The notes under the pieces: model-generated
Told to the model about the DNA's origin: nothing
What the model saw: the letters and a program-made list of their open reading frames with translations, nothing else
The model's database searches: none
In this document: one piece after another, positions 9,035 to 21,201 of the stretch
How the letters are laid out: each line of letters begins with the position of its first letter
Numbering within the stretch: position 1 is the first letter of the stretch
NCBI GenBank assembly: GCA_030549205.1
Contig: JAUKTV010000001.1
Coordinates: 1-64,000 of the forward strand
DNA from: Apiosordaria backusii
Lineage: Eukaryota; Ascomycota; Sordariomycetes; Sordariales; Lasiosphaeriaceae
Direction: 5' to 3'
DNA length: 64,000 bases
Position numbers and translations under genes: made by a program

Positions 9035-11124
9035 GACTGTTGTTGAGCCTCCAGAGCGTCCTCCTTCGCCGAACTGTCCAGCAGCTCGAAACCGGCTAAC
9101 CATTGTCGTTGGGCCTCTTTCCATTCCTCGCTGTCAGATGGGCGTTCATCTATCCCATAGGCTTCCCCCCATGTAGTATTTCTCTCCGCGTGGTACGCCC
9201 GCACCTTCATTCTCAAGTGAAGTGCGCAATCCTTGCTTGGGCAATAAGCCATGTCCTTATCGAGGTTATTCACGCAGCATCGGGCTTCTCTTGGCCAAAA
9301 CTGAATGACCTGTCGAATATTGTCGGGTCGAACCGGGTCTCCTTGTCTCCACAAGAAGTAGTCGTTTAATTCCTCGTCCGGAGCTCCCCATCTTGCGAGT
9401 GCCCCCGATACTGGTGCTGGTTGTCCTGTCTGGGTAACCTCCCTGATCGGCCAATGCCTGTTAAGGGCTTTCGACTGGTAGTGTTCCGCGCATCCGTGAG
9501 CGATGCACTGGAACCATGGCACTCTCCTGTGCTCTGGGTGTCTTGGGTGAACCTGTGGTGTGTCTCCTTCGCAAGGAATATACCACCTGTGAGCTGGGAT
9601 CTCTCCTGGCGCCAGTGCGAGTCCCACGCTGGCCACTGGTCGCGTCGCCCAGAACTCATCCCAAGTCTCTCCGTACTCGTTGAGCCGCATAAGGCCTCCA
9701 ACGAACTCTTCCTCCGGAATGATCCAGTGTTCATCGCCCTGCCTGAGCTGTGCAAGCGGTGGGTTGTCGGTCGTGGCTTGCGCCACCTTGTCCTCGAGGT
9801 CGCGGTAGTGTTGTTCAATCGCTTCTCGCTGGTTCCGAAGTTCTTCCACCCCTTCCTCGAGTCTTTGAACTCGTTCCCTGGCCTGTTGTAGAGTTGTTTC
9901 TGTGGTCGAGTCCTGAGTGTTGGTTGTACCCGTGGCGAAAACTCGTCCCAATCGTTGTAAGGTTTCCCCAGAGGGTCCCGGAGCAGTGCTCTCTTGTTGC
10001 CCAGCGGCTCCTCCGACCGGTCGTTCCTGTCCCACGACGAGGTCCTCCCCCTCCGAGTCAACCGTTAACTCTCCTTCCTGGGCCTCATACCCGTAATCGC
10101 TGTCGGTGTAGTCGTCCGCTGAGTCCAGGAATCCATCGTTGCCGTACTCAATGCTTGAGATCTCCACGATGCGTCGGGATGTCGTAGCTGCCGCCACCTC
10201 CTTCCCTTTCCACTTGAGTTGCTTGGGCGCCCGACAGTCTCTCTTAAAATGCCCGATCTTCCCGCAGTTGAAGCATTTGACATCGTTCTTCCCTTTGAAC
10301 TGCCTCTGAGCTGCGTCAATTTCCATAGGTCCCGCGTGAGTGGTTCCAGACACGCTCGTGGTGTAGCGTTTCCTCTTGTCGTTGGCTCGGTAGCCTCCAG
10401 AGCCACGGTGCTGTCCTGGGTTTGCACGCGTTCCTCTTTTCTCCATCCGGCGTTGGAACTGCCGGTCGTCGATACGAATGGCTGTAGCGATGTACTTGTC
10501 GATGGTGTCCGGTCTCTCTTCTTTGTATAGTTCGTCCTTCACCTCGTCCTTGAGTCCGTTGTAGAAAAGCTGCATCAAGCCTTCGTCATTGATCTCGCTG
10601 CGCAGGGCGTCGGTCTTGAAGGTGGCAGCATAGTCAGCTGCCGACCGGGTTTGGCGCAAGTTGGCGAGTCTCTCCTGGGCTCGGCGAGCTTCATCGTACT
10701 CTCCGAAGACTTCCTTGATGCGGGTTTCGAACTTCTTGAAGGTCTCGAAGCATTCCCTAGTGATATCCTTCCTGATGCCTGCGTCGTCGTTCTCGTAATA
10801 GTCGTCCAGGATGGGCTCAAACCACGCAAGAGCCTTGTCCTTGAGTCGAGATGCCGCATAGGTGACCTTGGACTCCTCGTCAGGGAAACGAGTGGGATAG
10901 TACCGAAAATAGGTCTTGAGCTGGATCAGGAACCCTCCCAGCTCCCCTTTTCCGCCACCATAGCGTTCGGGGGCCTCGATCTTGGCCAGCTGGCTACCGC
11001 GGTGATCCAGGTGACCAACGGCGACGACTTGGTCCTGGGTCTGTTGAACCGCATCCTCGAGCTCCTTGACGCGAGCGTTGAGTCGGGCCAGAATGGCTTG
11101 GGGGCTTTCTTTGTTGTCCGCCAT
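8992..11124 (-). CDS. Gypsy gag polyprotein
   Basis: Open frame of about 710 codons, starting at the ATG at 11124 (MADNKESPQ). The frame is open further upstream to the LTR but has no earlier ATG. It begins with a short coiled coil, then the retrotransposon Gag capsid-like region (FLIQLKTYFRYYPTRFPD, ending around EARRAQERLANLRQTRSAAD). A CCHC zinc knuckle follows (CFNCGKIGHFKRDC, around 10245-10290), then a long acidic and coiled-coil region with a His/Cys-containing C-terminal third. Gag would form the particle that packages the element RNA. It ends 36 bases past a GGGAAAA heptamer from which a -1 shift leads into protease. The frame is fully open, unlike the adjacent RT. Confidence 0.9.
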   Translation of the reverse strand: MADNKESPQAILARLNARVKELEDAVQQTQDQVVAVGHLDHRGSQLAKIEAPERYGGGKGELGGFLIQLKTYFRYYPTRFPDEESKVTYAASRLKDKALAWFEPILDDYYENDDAGIRKDITRECFETFKKFETRIKEVFGEYDEARRAQERLANLRQTRSAADYAATFKTDALRSEINDEGLMQLFYNGLKDEVKDELYKEERPDTIDKYIATAIRIDDRQFQRRMEKRGTRANPGQHRGSGGYRANDKRKRYTTSVSGTTHAGPMEIDAAQRQFKGKNDVKCFNCGKIGHFKRDCRAPKQLKWKGKEVAAATTSRRIVEISSIEYGNDGFLDSADDYTDSDYGYEAQEGELTVDSEGEDLVVGQERPVGGAAGQQESTAPGPSGETLQRLGRVFATGTTNTQDSTTETTLQQARERVQRLEEGVEELRNQREAIEQHYRDLEDKVAQATTDNPPLAQLRQGDEHWIIPEEEFVGGLMRLNEYGETWDEFWATRPVASVGLALAPGEIPAHRWYIPCEGDTPQVHPRHPEHRRVPWFQCIAHGCAEHYQSKALNRHWPIREVTQTGQPAPVSGALARWGAPDEELNDYFLWRQGDPVRPDNIRQVIQFWPREARCCVNNLDKDMAYCPSKDCALHLRMKVRAYHAERNTTWGEAYGIDERPSDSEEWKEAQRQWLAGFELLDSSAKEDALEAQQQSGKGPRPFAEAANL
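9003..9034 (-). promoter_or_regulatory. candidate -1 ribosomal frameshift signal (gag to pol)
   Basis: On the minus strand the gag codons TCG GGA AAA contain G GGA AAA, an X XXY YYZ slippery heptamer (9034-9028). Six bases later comes a perfect 6-bp stem, CGGCCT/AGGCCG, with a 7-base loop (9021-9003). A -1 shift here moves translation from gag into the protease frame, just upstream of the gag stop. A one-base loss from the A run would create the same offset, so the site is a candidate only. Confidence 0.55.
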
Positions 11125-11177
11125 GGTGATGGGTACCTTCAACTTATCCGTGACAGAGTTGAAGTGAGTATGCAACG

Positions 11178-11602
11178 TGTGACGAACCCCTGATCAGAAC
11201 CTCTGAAAGGGATACACAGTTGAAGGTAACTTCTGATAATAATGGTTCGGTGCAGCTAAACAGTGCACAACAAGATGTCTCAATGTAAACACAAGATACC
11301 GTGGATACAAGCTGTGATTGCATACTGCGGAACTATCTACAAGCTATCTAGTTCCCCCGTATATATAGACCATGAATCCCTAAGTACCTCCGTACCTGGA
11401 TCACTCCGGCTCACTAGTGATCGGTGGTGATCCCTCAGAACTCACCATGCTCACCTGGTGAGCCTGGTGATCCGGCTCACCTTTGCCAAGCAGTGAGCCT
11501 TGTCCTACCCTGCAGCCCTGCCGCCGTGTCTCCTTCCTCCGATTGGCAGACATGGCTAGCTGCAGTCTCCACCTGGCCGTGCTATATGGTTGGTCTGTGA
11601 CA
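11178..11602 (-). repeat. 5' LTR of inner element
   Basis: Identical to 4278-4702 across all 425 bp by eye. It carries the promoter for the minus-strand gag-pol RNA. Confidence 0.95.
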
Positions 11603-11607
11603 CCTTA
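11603..11607. repeat. target site duplication, inner element (right)
   Basis: CCTTA, exact match to 4273-4277. Confidence 0.93.
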
Positions 11608-12179
11608 TAGTAATATTAAGTAAAAGCTAAAGCTTTAGCTTTTAAGAAAGACAGTTACTTTAGTTAGACTTTTATAGTTTGTAATTTACTACTTTAAAAG
11701 ATCCGACCTTACTATCGATAATCAGTTCTATAGTTTACTAGCCTAACGTACTATCGTTACTATCGTTACTATCGCTTTCTCTATTATTAGTTAATATATT
11801 ATAAAGATCTTTACTAGACTTATTTAGATCTTTACTATTTAAGTAGTCTATCGACTTTAGCGATATCCTACTTAACTACCTATATTACATTTAACGTTAC
11901 TTAGGCCTTACTATACCTATACTTTAGCGATCTCTTTTTTAATAAGATATACTATAGGGCCTTAAAGCTTTAAATCCAACTTATTATATTAATCGGAATG
12001 TTAAGTTATAGTAAGTTCGATACTACTATAATTCTTCTATTTAAAGATGTCTATTTACTAGCATTTACTTACTAGATTTTACTTATAACTCCGATTAAGA
12101 CCTCCTCCTATATTAGTCGCTATTTTAGCCTTAGTTTACTAAGCCCGAGGACCTAGAAACCCTAAAGCTACTATAAAAC

Positions 12180-15100
12180 TAAATAATAAATAAGAAGGCT
12201 TATAATATATTTAAGCATCTATCTAATACTACTATAGAATAGATCTTTGCCTTAATTAATAAGACAGTAGTATAAACTATTACTACTATAAAAGACGTAC
12301 CTAATATAATGGTACTTACAGTACTAATAGCAGCTACCTTAGCTATACTAAGGGTATAAAACGTCGGCTTTTTTAACCTTAACTTTAAAACTGCCTTTAA
12401 AGTATAGTCCAATGGAAAGATTATAAAGTATACAAACATATACTACTTTACCAACTGGCTAAAGTATCTAATATAGTAATACAACAATACCGTAGTATAT
12501 AAGGTTTAAACCTAATATTTATTTAACAATACCTTAATATAGTATAGCTATATCTTATTTAATATTAATTGCAAACTTTTAAAGATAACTACTATTAAGG
12601 TTATTTATAAGAAGTTTATTAAACGGTTTAAAATATTTTATTCTAAAGCACTAATATATATTAAAAATGCCAAATATATTCTTTAAGACTTAGCCTTTAA
12701 TAAAGACATCCTATCTTACATTTAAGCTACTATTAAAGAAGCTAAAGTCTATAATCTTAATTTTACCGGCTAGTTAATAGCTATATTCGAAGAATTTAAT
12801 TTAAAGATTTAAGCAGTATTAAACATACCTAACGATAACACTACGTTTAATGAATTTATTAACTATATATAGAAATATAATCCAGTAATTAAGAACTTAG
12901 CTTAGTAAAGGTATCTATAAACTAGGCTTTATAGTAAATAACTATATTAGTAGTATTTTAATAACTAATAGCAAGCTAATTAAAAAGGTAAATATTAGTA
13001 AAGATAATAAAAAGGTAAATATTAGAATTAAAGGTATTGCTAACCTTAATATTAATACTAAAAAGGTCTATACTAGTAAAGTCAGTATACTAACAACTGA
13101 CAGTTACTAACGCCCTAGACTTCTTAAAATTAATAGGGCAGATAGAATTAATAAGGTAGCTATAGTTAGGTCAGTTAGTATAAAGCTCCTACTTTAGCTT
13201 TAATAATCCTAAAGAACCGACGCTTTCTAGCTTTGCCTTTAAAGTAAAATAGTAACTAATTATAAAAAAGGGCTTACTATAGCAATGTAAAAGAGGTGCT
13301 AGTTTAATTTAAATACTAGCTATTTTATATTAAAGAGGTACTAAATAAAGGTCCTAATATATTATTAAAAGACTATATACTATATCCTAATATAGATATT
13401 AACTAAGGAGATATCGACCTTAATTACTTCGACTTTAATTACTAGGATTACAATCTATTAATATATAAGGAATCCTACTTTATCTTTACTACTAAAGTAT
13501 CTACTTACTAATATTATAATAACGTTTTCTTAAATAATAATAAACTAATAGATTATATCTATACTATCTATCTTAACAAGCCCTAACTTAATAAAGGACG
13601 TTTATAGATCAAAGCAGATATTTACAATTTAATTTATAGTAAGGTTAATACTATAAGTATACAGAATCTACTTAACTTAGCATTAAAGGTCGATACTTTA
13701 ATAAAAAACTCGAACCTAATAATGCTAGATCAGTAGAAGGTACGATTTTAATAGTTTAATCGAAGGTTAATGTTAAACCTTTAATTAACATTGATTTTAA
13801 TTTCTTATTATAGTCTTATTTACACTTTTAAGTTATATTAAATACTATAACTAGTATATAAGTAGACGTTTATAGCAATACTAAATGTTTAATATCTTTT
13901 ATTAATCGACAATTCCTAGCTTAATATTACCTTAATATCGACATTTACTATAGGTCAATGCTAATTTTAATAAAAGATATTAGTAATGGCAGATATATCT
14001 TTAAAGACTATATCTTATTATTAATAAGGTTTTACAGTATAGCTATTAAAGCTATTAATATTCTATTAATTAAGTTAGCTATCTATACTTCTTTTATCTA
14101 TAAGGTCGCTATCGTTAACGACTTTAAAGCTAATATATTTATTACTATAGACATTCTAACTTTAGAGAAGTTTAATATATCATTAAGCTATAGTAATACA
14201 ATAATCCAGTCTTACAATATTAAAATACCTATTAGTATAAAATATAAAGGATACTTAGTATATACTAAAGTAATGTCATCCTACTATACTATTATCCTAC
14301 CGAAGTCTAGTTAATAGCTGTCAGTTAACTATAATATCTATAAGGTAATTAGTAAAGATTTTATTTTTAGCCCCTCTTTTACTAATAAACTTACGACTTT
14401 TACTTACTTAGCCGATTATAATATAGACTTTATACTTATCTAAAATAACATTAATATACCTATTTAAATTACTAAAGGATAGAGAATAGGGTACCTATCC
14501 TCTATACTATTAAATATTTAAGTATACTATATAAATGTCGATAACGAAGTTATTAAGTTTACTAAAAGACCTCTATAAAAGCCCTACTCTAAAGGACTTA
14601 GTTAATTAGATATCGAAAAGAATCTAGATACCATTACTTATTATACTAGCATATCTATTTATAATAAAGACCCTATAGTAATAAAGGCCTTAGTAGAACT
14701 GCTTACTAAGTATAAAGATGTTTTTAAGGATAAAGGTACTATAGACCTATTAATAGATTAATAGATAAGAATTTAATTATATAGTAATTAGGAAGACTAT
14801 ATTCTAAAGAAGTATAAGGCTTACTCTTTTAAAGTAATCAACTAAAAGGTCGTAAAGGATACCATTACTAAAATGGTAGCTATTAAAAACTTATCGCCTA
14901 CTGTATTTTAAACACCTGTAATATCCTCTATATTTATAATATAAAAGCCTATACTAGACAGAACTTAGAAAGGTCAGATAGTGGTAAATATCTGAAGGTT
15001 AAATAAGATAGTTTTATTAAAAGCTTACCTTATTAAAGCTTAGGACAATATTTTTAAGCGTATCTTTTAAGCTAAGTATATTATAGTACTCGATACTATA

Positions 15101-17900
15101 GCATTTTATTACTAATGGCTAGTCTACTTTAAAGACTGCTAGGCCTTTACTATAGTAATACCTAATAGCTAGTTTACTTATAACGTAGTTATAATAGATT
15201 TTAAGAACTCTATAGTCTATATACAGTATTAAATAGATCTTTTACTTAAGGACGTTAATACTGATAGTTACTATAATAACCTTATAGTAATATTTAAGAC
15301 TTTAAAGGATTATATTAAAGATCTCTATACTATACTTAATAAGTTGCGGTTAAAGAATATTTCAATTAGTATATTGAAATCCTTTACCGGCTTTTCTAAT
15401 ACTATAGTTCTAGGTTATATAGTAGATACTTTTAATATAATATTTACTAAGTAAAGGCTTATTACTATAGTTAAAATCGAATTTCCAAAGATATTAAAGG
15501 ACCTTGAGACATTTTTTAGTAAGATTGGTTTTTTACGCTATTATATATCATTATATACTTTATTAATCGAACCGTTATAACGATATAAGACCAATCTACT
15601 ATATACTAATCGACTTAATTAAGGGTACGTTAAGTAATTTAACTATAAGGTATAGTTATTTAAGGTATTCCTTATAATACCGATAAAGCTTAAATTGGCC
15701 TTTTTTAAGGTTATAAAGGCTACGTTATTAAATAACTACATTCTATATTACTTTAATAAGAAAAGGCCCTTTTACTTTAACTTCAATATCTTAGTATATA
15801 GTATTAGCATTAAAGCATACTATATCGAATCTAAGGCTCTAGTATAAATTACCGTAAATGGTAAAATTACAAAGTACTTACTTTAAATAGCAATTCAGCC
15901 CTTAGCGTTTTTATCAAGAACCTTCTTAAATAATAAAAAGAAATACTAAAGTACCAAAATAGAGATCTTTAAGTATATTTAGGCTATTAGTAAATGTAAG
16001 TACTAAATTAACGTCTGTAAAATAAATATTTATTACTTTATAGATTACTTAGCTATTGTTAATATAGAAAGATAGGTAAATATTGCTAATATAATGTTTA
16101 GAACGTTCTTTAATAAGCGATTAGTAAGGGCATTTAAATATATCAGTATATTCGATATTTAAGTAATTTATAAGCTTAGTAAGTTTTACATTATACTAAA
16201 TATATTGTTATATTTGCTATTTACTAATAACATTACCGATTTAACTAAGCCTAAAGGTCTAGATATTTTACTAAATAACCGAAAGGAGTATTAGGCTATG
16301 GTAGTATAAGACCTGCCTTTACTATATATTTGCCTAATTAATCTGAATACTATAGACATTAATATACTATTAGGACCTTATACTAGTAGTAGGCTAACAC
16401 TTATTAAGATAGTACCGGAGTTTAAGGTATAACTTTATACTAGTTATCGAGAAGATCCTATTTAGTCGATAGTTTATAAGGTAATAAATAGTAATGTCTA
16501 CTATAGAAATAATATAGCTACCTTACTTTAGTTTATTTATAATAGGCTACTGTAAAAGGAAGGTTCAGTCTTTAAGCTAGTAATCTCCTAAAACTTTATA
16601 GTATAAGTATTTAATGCAATATATAACGGTAACTATCTAAGTTATAATAAGCTTTTATATTAACTAACTAATTTCTATATTTACAATAGAGTAAAGCAAT
16701 TTAGAAAGTACCTTAGTAAATGTCTTTAATATAAAGTATACAATATTAGATACTATAAGCCTTATAGATCTCTATAATTTATCGATAGCCTACCATATCC
16801 TTATTATATAATATCTATCGATTTTATTTTAGTACTGCTAACATTTACTAAATTAAACAAGTTTAACACTTACTTAGTAATAGTCTATAAGTTTAATAAG
16901 GAACTTCTTTTAATATTAAGAAAATCTACTTAAATAGTAGCCTAGTAAGGGCATAGTCTATTTAGCTTTTTAATAAAGGCCAATTAGGGCCTATTTAAAA
17001 GAATATTATTAGATTGAGATTTAAAATTCCTTTTAGTACTTTAAAAGGTAATTTAACGTAAGATTAGTACTTACCTATTAATAATAATAGCCTACTACTT
17101 ATTTAATAATAGGCAAACCAAGTAACTTATTTAAACTATAAAGTTAGCTTTACACTACTATATTTATAGTTTTAAATACCTAAGTTAATAGCCTTTAGTA
17201 ATTTTAAGGCTTTAATTCAAATATAACAATACTAAATCAACGTCTACTGGTAAGTTATTAAATAAAATCGTATACAGTTTTAACCTTTTTAATATTGTAA
17301 ATATTTTAAGTAGTAGGCCTTTTAAGGTTTAAAGGGATTATGCTATTACTAAGATTGAAGTTTACAATACTATTGCTATTATATTGGTATTAATAAAGTA
17401 CTACTTTAATTACCGTTACTTTACTAAATTCTTTAAAGTCGAATAAAAAGTATACCTTTACCTTTATAAAGGATATCTTATTTTATAAGCAGCGTTGTTA
17501 GGACCTAAGTATAGACCTTAATATACTAGTCTGTTTAGAATTACTAAATATATTAGCAAAGTAGCCTATTATTTAAACGTCCCTATTAGCTAGAAAATAT
17601 ATAACGTTATTAATATAAATTACTTAAAGTTAGCTAAGTTCGACCTCTTTAATAAGCAATTACTAGCAATCGGCGGCAATGTAAGGACTAAAGACTATAC
17701 TATCAAGAGGATTAATGGAAAAAAGAACGGTAAATATTTAGTATAATATTAAGGCCTTAGTAGGGAATTTAATTAGTAGTTACGGTCTGATTAATTAAGT
17801 GTACGTTTAGTAAAGCTATTAGAGGATTGGCTTAAAAGGAAAAAGTAATTAATTAGTATAGTATAGATATTTAGAAAAACGGTATAGAGATTTACAAAGG
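12180..17900 (+). pseudogene. RIP-degraded gag-pol of the outer element
   Basis: Stop-riddled but readable. The best preserved open piece is 13958-14314 (118 codons), a retropepsin-like segment with ANIFITIDILTLEKF in place of the usual NMLIG-DIL. RT is traceable at about 14650-15600: VVNI-RLNKI for the VDYR-LN block, and FPKILKDLETFFSKIGFLRY near 15490 for the conserved FP-TL-LE-YLG-G-LR segment. Integrase can be seen at about 16600-17300 (LQCKVYNIRYYKPYRS, then ISIDFILVLL with the first catalytic Asp). The C-terminal region runs to about 17900. Many TAA/TAG sit where CAA, CAG or TGG would be expected, which is the product of C-to-T RIP. Nothing here can make a full protein. Confidence 0.82.
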
Positions 17901-18041
17901 GATATAGATATTTTAAGTAAAGGTATTAATATAGTATTAATATAGCATTAATATAGTAGAAGAAATGGATAGTACGGAGGCCTATGTTGGCATTTATATA
18001 ATTTACTTACAAAGGTGTATTGCTTTTGGTAAAGGGTATAT

Positions 18042-18199
18042 TGTTAGGGCTATAGCTTAGTATAGGGCTTGATATAATAATTGTTAGTACGCTAAGCGGA
18101 GGATACAAATATTATTAGGGATTTAACAGACCTACATGTAGTTTAAGAGAACATTATCAATCAAGTCATCTACCTACACTACGTTAGCTATCTCTGACA
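18042..18199 (+). repeat. right LTR of outer element
   Basis: 158 bp ending CTGACA, followed by TGCGG (18200-18204), the right target duplication. It differs from the left LTR only by transitions in both directions, as if each copy was mutated independently. Confidence 0.88.
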
Positions 18200-18204
18200 T
18201 GCGG

Positions 18205-18760
18205 TGTATGTCTTAGCCCTATACCTCCTTAAAGAGAGCGTTGGAGCTGGGCGTTGAGCACGTGCCACCAGCTTTCTCGCACAACATCGGGATGACGCAT
18301 TGGGTGCAACCTCGGATTATAGCGGGGTAGAATGCGACGCCTCAATTGTTTATCAACCGCCGGTCATTGAAAGGCGTTGGGTGGGCGTGTTCCTCTGATC
18401 CGGTTCGCTGGAAAGCCACAATAGGAAGGTCCAAGGAATATTTCGTCTTGGTCATGGCAGCACACGCCATGGCATCATTCGTCATGTTACCCCAGACCGG
18501 AAGCTGGGTTGTGTTTCTGCAGCTTGCAGCATCCCAAGAATCCGGCCCGTCCACTCAGATTGACTGACCGGCGGTGACAGGGACCAAGTGCGGGATGGTT
18601 GATTTCGACAAGATGCAATACATCAAGTCTTGCTGTGACTTGCATGCCAGGCTGCAGCTCGGTCGCGATACTCTCAACAGGTATATTATGCCTTCGTTAC
18701 GCCATTCCGTTGGGATTGAGCCTTGCTCCTTACCATGACATTGGTCGTCATCCTTTTGCC
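18205..18760. other. intergenic, promoter side of the M28B gene
   Basis: Normal-composition DNA resumes immediately after the outer element. No gene is supported; the open frame reading in from 18599 is the 5' leader of the next gene. Confidence 0.5.
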
Positions 18761-20974
18761 ATGATGCACGCAACAAATCATCTCACGGCTGGGGCCTTTC
18801 TCTCCCTCTCATCATTGGCATCGGCCTGCCTTCGCGAGTTCAGCTCGGAGCGTGTCCACACTCATCGCAAGCCCATACTGCGACGACAAACCGAATGGCC
18901 GCCTGTCTTGACTGAGCAAGAGACGATCCTGTCCAACTCTTTCGATGCCAACAGTATCGATGATTGGGCAGAATATTACGGCAATCAGGTCAAATTGGCC
19001 GGCCTAGGTCGTGAGGCGGCCGAATGGACCAGAGATCGTTGGGCTGAAAATGGCTTCACCTCAGCTCTCAACGAGTATCACGTCTATCTCAGCTATCCAG
19101 TGCGCCAGTCTCTTGCGGTTACCTACAGCAATGGAACAAGAAGCGAAGTCAACATTCAAGAGCCTGCTCTCGCCGAGGACCCGGTGACAGGACGGGACGA
19201 TGCTATCCCCAACTTCCATGGATACTCGGCCTCTGGGAACGTTACTGCCGAATATGTTTATGTTGGGTAAGTCTTTAATCTTTTTGGTCTTTCTCATGAC
19301 GGAAACCTACTGAAATCCTGTAGACGAGGCACCCACGCCGACTTTACTCGCCTCGTTGAACTCGGGGTTGAACTCGAAGGCAAAATCGCACTGATCAAAT
19401 ACGGCTCTATTTTCCGGGGTTTGAAGGTCAAGAACGCCCAGGACCACGGCATGATTGGCGCCATCATCTTCACCGATCCCGGGGACGACGGCAACCTCAC
19501 TGTGGCAAATGGATACGAAGCGTATCCCAATGGGCCTGCCAGGCACCCCGATGCCGTACAGAAAGGCTCCGTCCTCTTCCTCTCGACGTATCCAGGTGAT
19601 CCCACCACTCCGGGGTACCCTTCGGTGGAGGGAGCCCCACGTGCCGACACTTCTCCTGTCACTCCCAAGATTCCCTCTCTGCCCATCTCTTATGCTGCTG
19701 TCCTTCCCCTCCTACAAGCCCTCGACGGCCACGGCCTGGAGGCAAGCCAAGTCAACCGCACAGCCTGGAAAGGAGCGCTGGACGCCGAATATCGCACCGG
19801 CCCGGCGCCTGGCGTGACACTGTCCCTTGAGAACCTCATGGAAGGCAAGATCACCCCGATCTGGAATGTTATTGGCTACATTAATGGGACAAACCCTGAT
19901 GAAACGCTCGTGATCGGTAACCACAGAGACACTTGGATGATCGGTGGTACGGGAGACCCCAACTCTGGATCCGCCATCCTCGCTGAGCTGTCCCGCGCGT
20001 TTGCCAAGCTCACCGCCACGGGGTGGAAGCCGCGCCGAAACATTGTGCTGGCGTCATGGGATGCAGAAGAGTATGGTCTTGTTGGATCGACAGAGTGGGT
20101 GGAAGAGCACGTCAACTGGCTCACCGAAACCGCGGTTGCATACCTCAACATTGATGTTGCCGTGAGCGGGCCGAGGCCCAGTTTGGATGCCACGCCGGAC
20201 CTGCACAGTATCGGGACAGAGATTATGAAGAAGGTCGTGCACCCGAACGGTGGTGGGTTCAACATCTCTTTGTATGATGCCTGGCAACGGGAGTCGAATA
20301 CTGGATCCGGGCGTCATGTTGGCGTTTTGGGAAGTGGCAGCGACTTCACAACGTTCTTGCACAGAGGAGTGAGTGCCCTGGATGTTGGCTCCAGCGGAGG
20401 GGCCGGCCATCCCATTTGGCATTATCACAGCAACTACGACTCGTATAACTGGATGTCCAAGTTTGGAGACCCAGGATTCAAAGTGCATGCTGCCATGGGC
20501 CAATACCTGAGCCTGCTGGCGCTGCATATTGCTGATGATGAGATCTTGCCCTTTGATCTCCCCAACTATACCGCAGAGCTGAGAGGGTATTATGAGGATC
20601 TGAGAGAGTTGATTGGGGACGAGACCCTCGACACGTCAGAACTGGCGGCAGCGATTGATGTTTTTGAGAAGAGTGCAACGGAGGTCAAGGAACTGGAGAC
20701 ACTGGCCAAGACATTGAAAGATGAAAACTTGATCAAAGTGGTCAACCACAAGTATCGGGATTTCCAGCGCGGTTTTGTGTCTCAAGGAGGGTTGCCGAAC
20801 CGGGACTTTTACAGACATGTGGTGACAGCCCCGGGATTGGATACGGGGTATGCCGCCATCACCTTTCCGGGAGTGTCGGAGGGAGTCCAGTACGGGAATT
20901 TGACTGTCGCTGCTGAGTGGGTGTCAAAAACCGCAAAGGGAATTCTGCAAGCTGCTGCCATTCTCAAGACCTAG
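18761..20974 (+). CDS. secreted glutamate carboxypeptidase-like M28B peptidase
   Basis: Exons 18761-19266 and 19324-20974 (57-nt intron, GTAAGT...CTGTAG), 718 aa, the usual size for the glutamate carboxypeptidase II/transferrin receptor-like family. The ATG at 18761 is chosen because it gives a signal peptide (MMHATNHLTAGAFLSLSSLA) followed by a possible Kex2 site (LRRQ). A PA domain follows, then the M28 core with both zinc sites: NHRDTW (about residue 366), GDPNSGS, WDAEEYG (about 414) with the catalytic Glu, NIDVAVSG (about 445) and the His of HYHSNYDS (about 533). A C-terminal dimerisation domain completes it. It should release C-terminal residues, typically glutamate, from peptides outside the cell. 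It lies just downstream of the nested transposons. Confidence 0.93.
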
Positions 20975-21201
20975 ATACCTACATACAAATCAGGTTCGCA
21001 AGTAGTGCTGTGTAAATAAATCTGGCACGGTTCGGTCCTTGTCCAATGAAATACTGGCGTTGGTTGCTTGGTAGAATGATTCCAAGTCTTCTTGGCAGTT
21101 TTAACCCAGGCAGCAACAGACCATTTTCATGGCGGGATGTTGACGCGTCCCGGAAAATGATTATCTATTTCTACACCTTTGGCGATTCTAACCCATTCAT
21201 C

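Larger units (their letters stand above)
4278..11602 (-). mobile_element. young chromodomain Ty3/Gypsy retrotransposon
   Basis: A 7325-bp element with 425-bp LTRs at 4278-4702 and 11178-11602 that look identical base for base, flanked by an exact CCTTA duplication. It is oriented on the minus strand: gag (11124-8992), then protease, RT, RNase H, integrase and chromodomain (to 5385). Base composition is balanced and RIP-type stops are absent, in sharp contrast to the surrounding outer element. Identical LTRs mean a recent insertion. A purine tract abuts the 3' LTR (complement of 4708-4716). I could not identify a tRNA primer binding site next to the 5' LTR with confidence. Confidence 0.95.
3585..18199 (+). 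mobile_element. RIP-degraded Ty3/Gypsy retrotransposon
   Basis: Bounded by two related 158-bp LTRs (3585-3742 and 18042-18199). The intact right LTR starts TGT and ends CTGACA; the terminal TGTCAG/CTGACA inverted repeat is seen by combining both copies. About 26 of the 158 LTR positions differ, and every difference I see is a transition. Without the 7.3-kb nested element and its target duplication the length is about 7.3 kb, normal for Gypsy. The interior is very AT-rich and full of TAA/TAG. Degenerate protease, reverse transcriptase, RNase H and integrase can still be followed on the plus strand in pol order protease-RT-RNase H-integrase, which fits Ty3/Gypsy. It is not coding competent. Confidence 0.9.

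Noticed and set aside
11608..18041. Novel AT-rich coding region with unusual code (many TAA/TAG read-through)
   Set aside because: The stops lie where Gln and Trp codons belong in Gypsy pol and flanking LTRs show only transitions; RIP explains the pattern.
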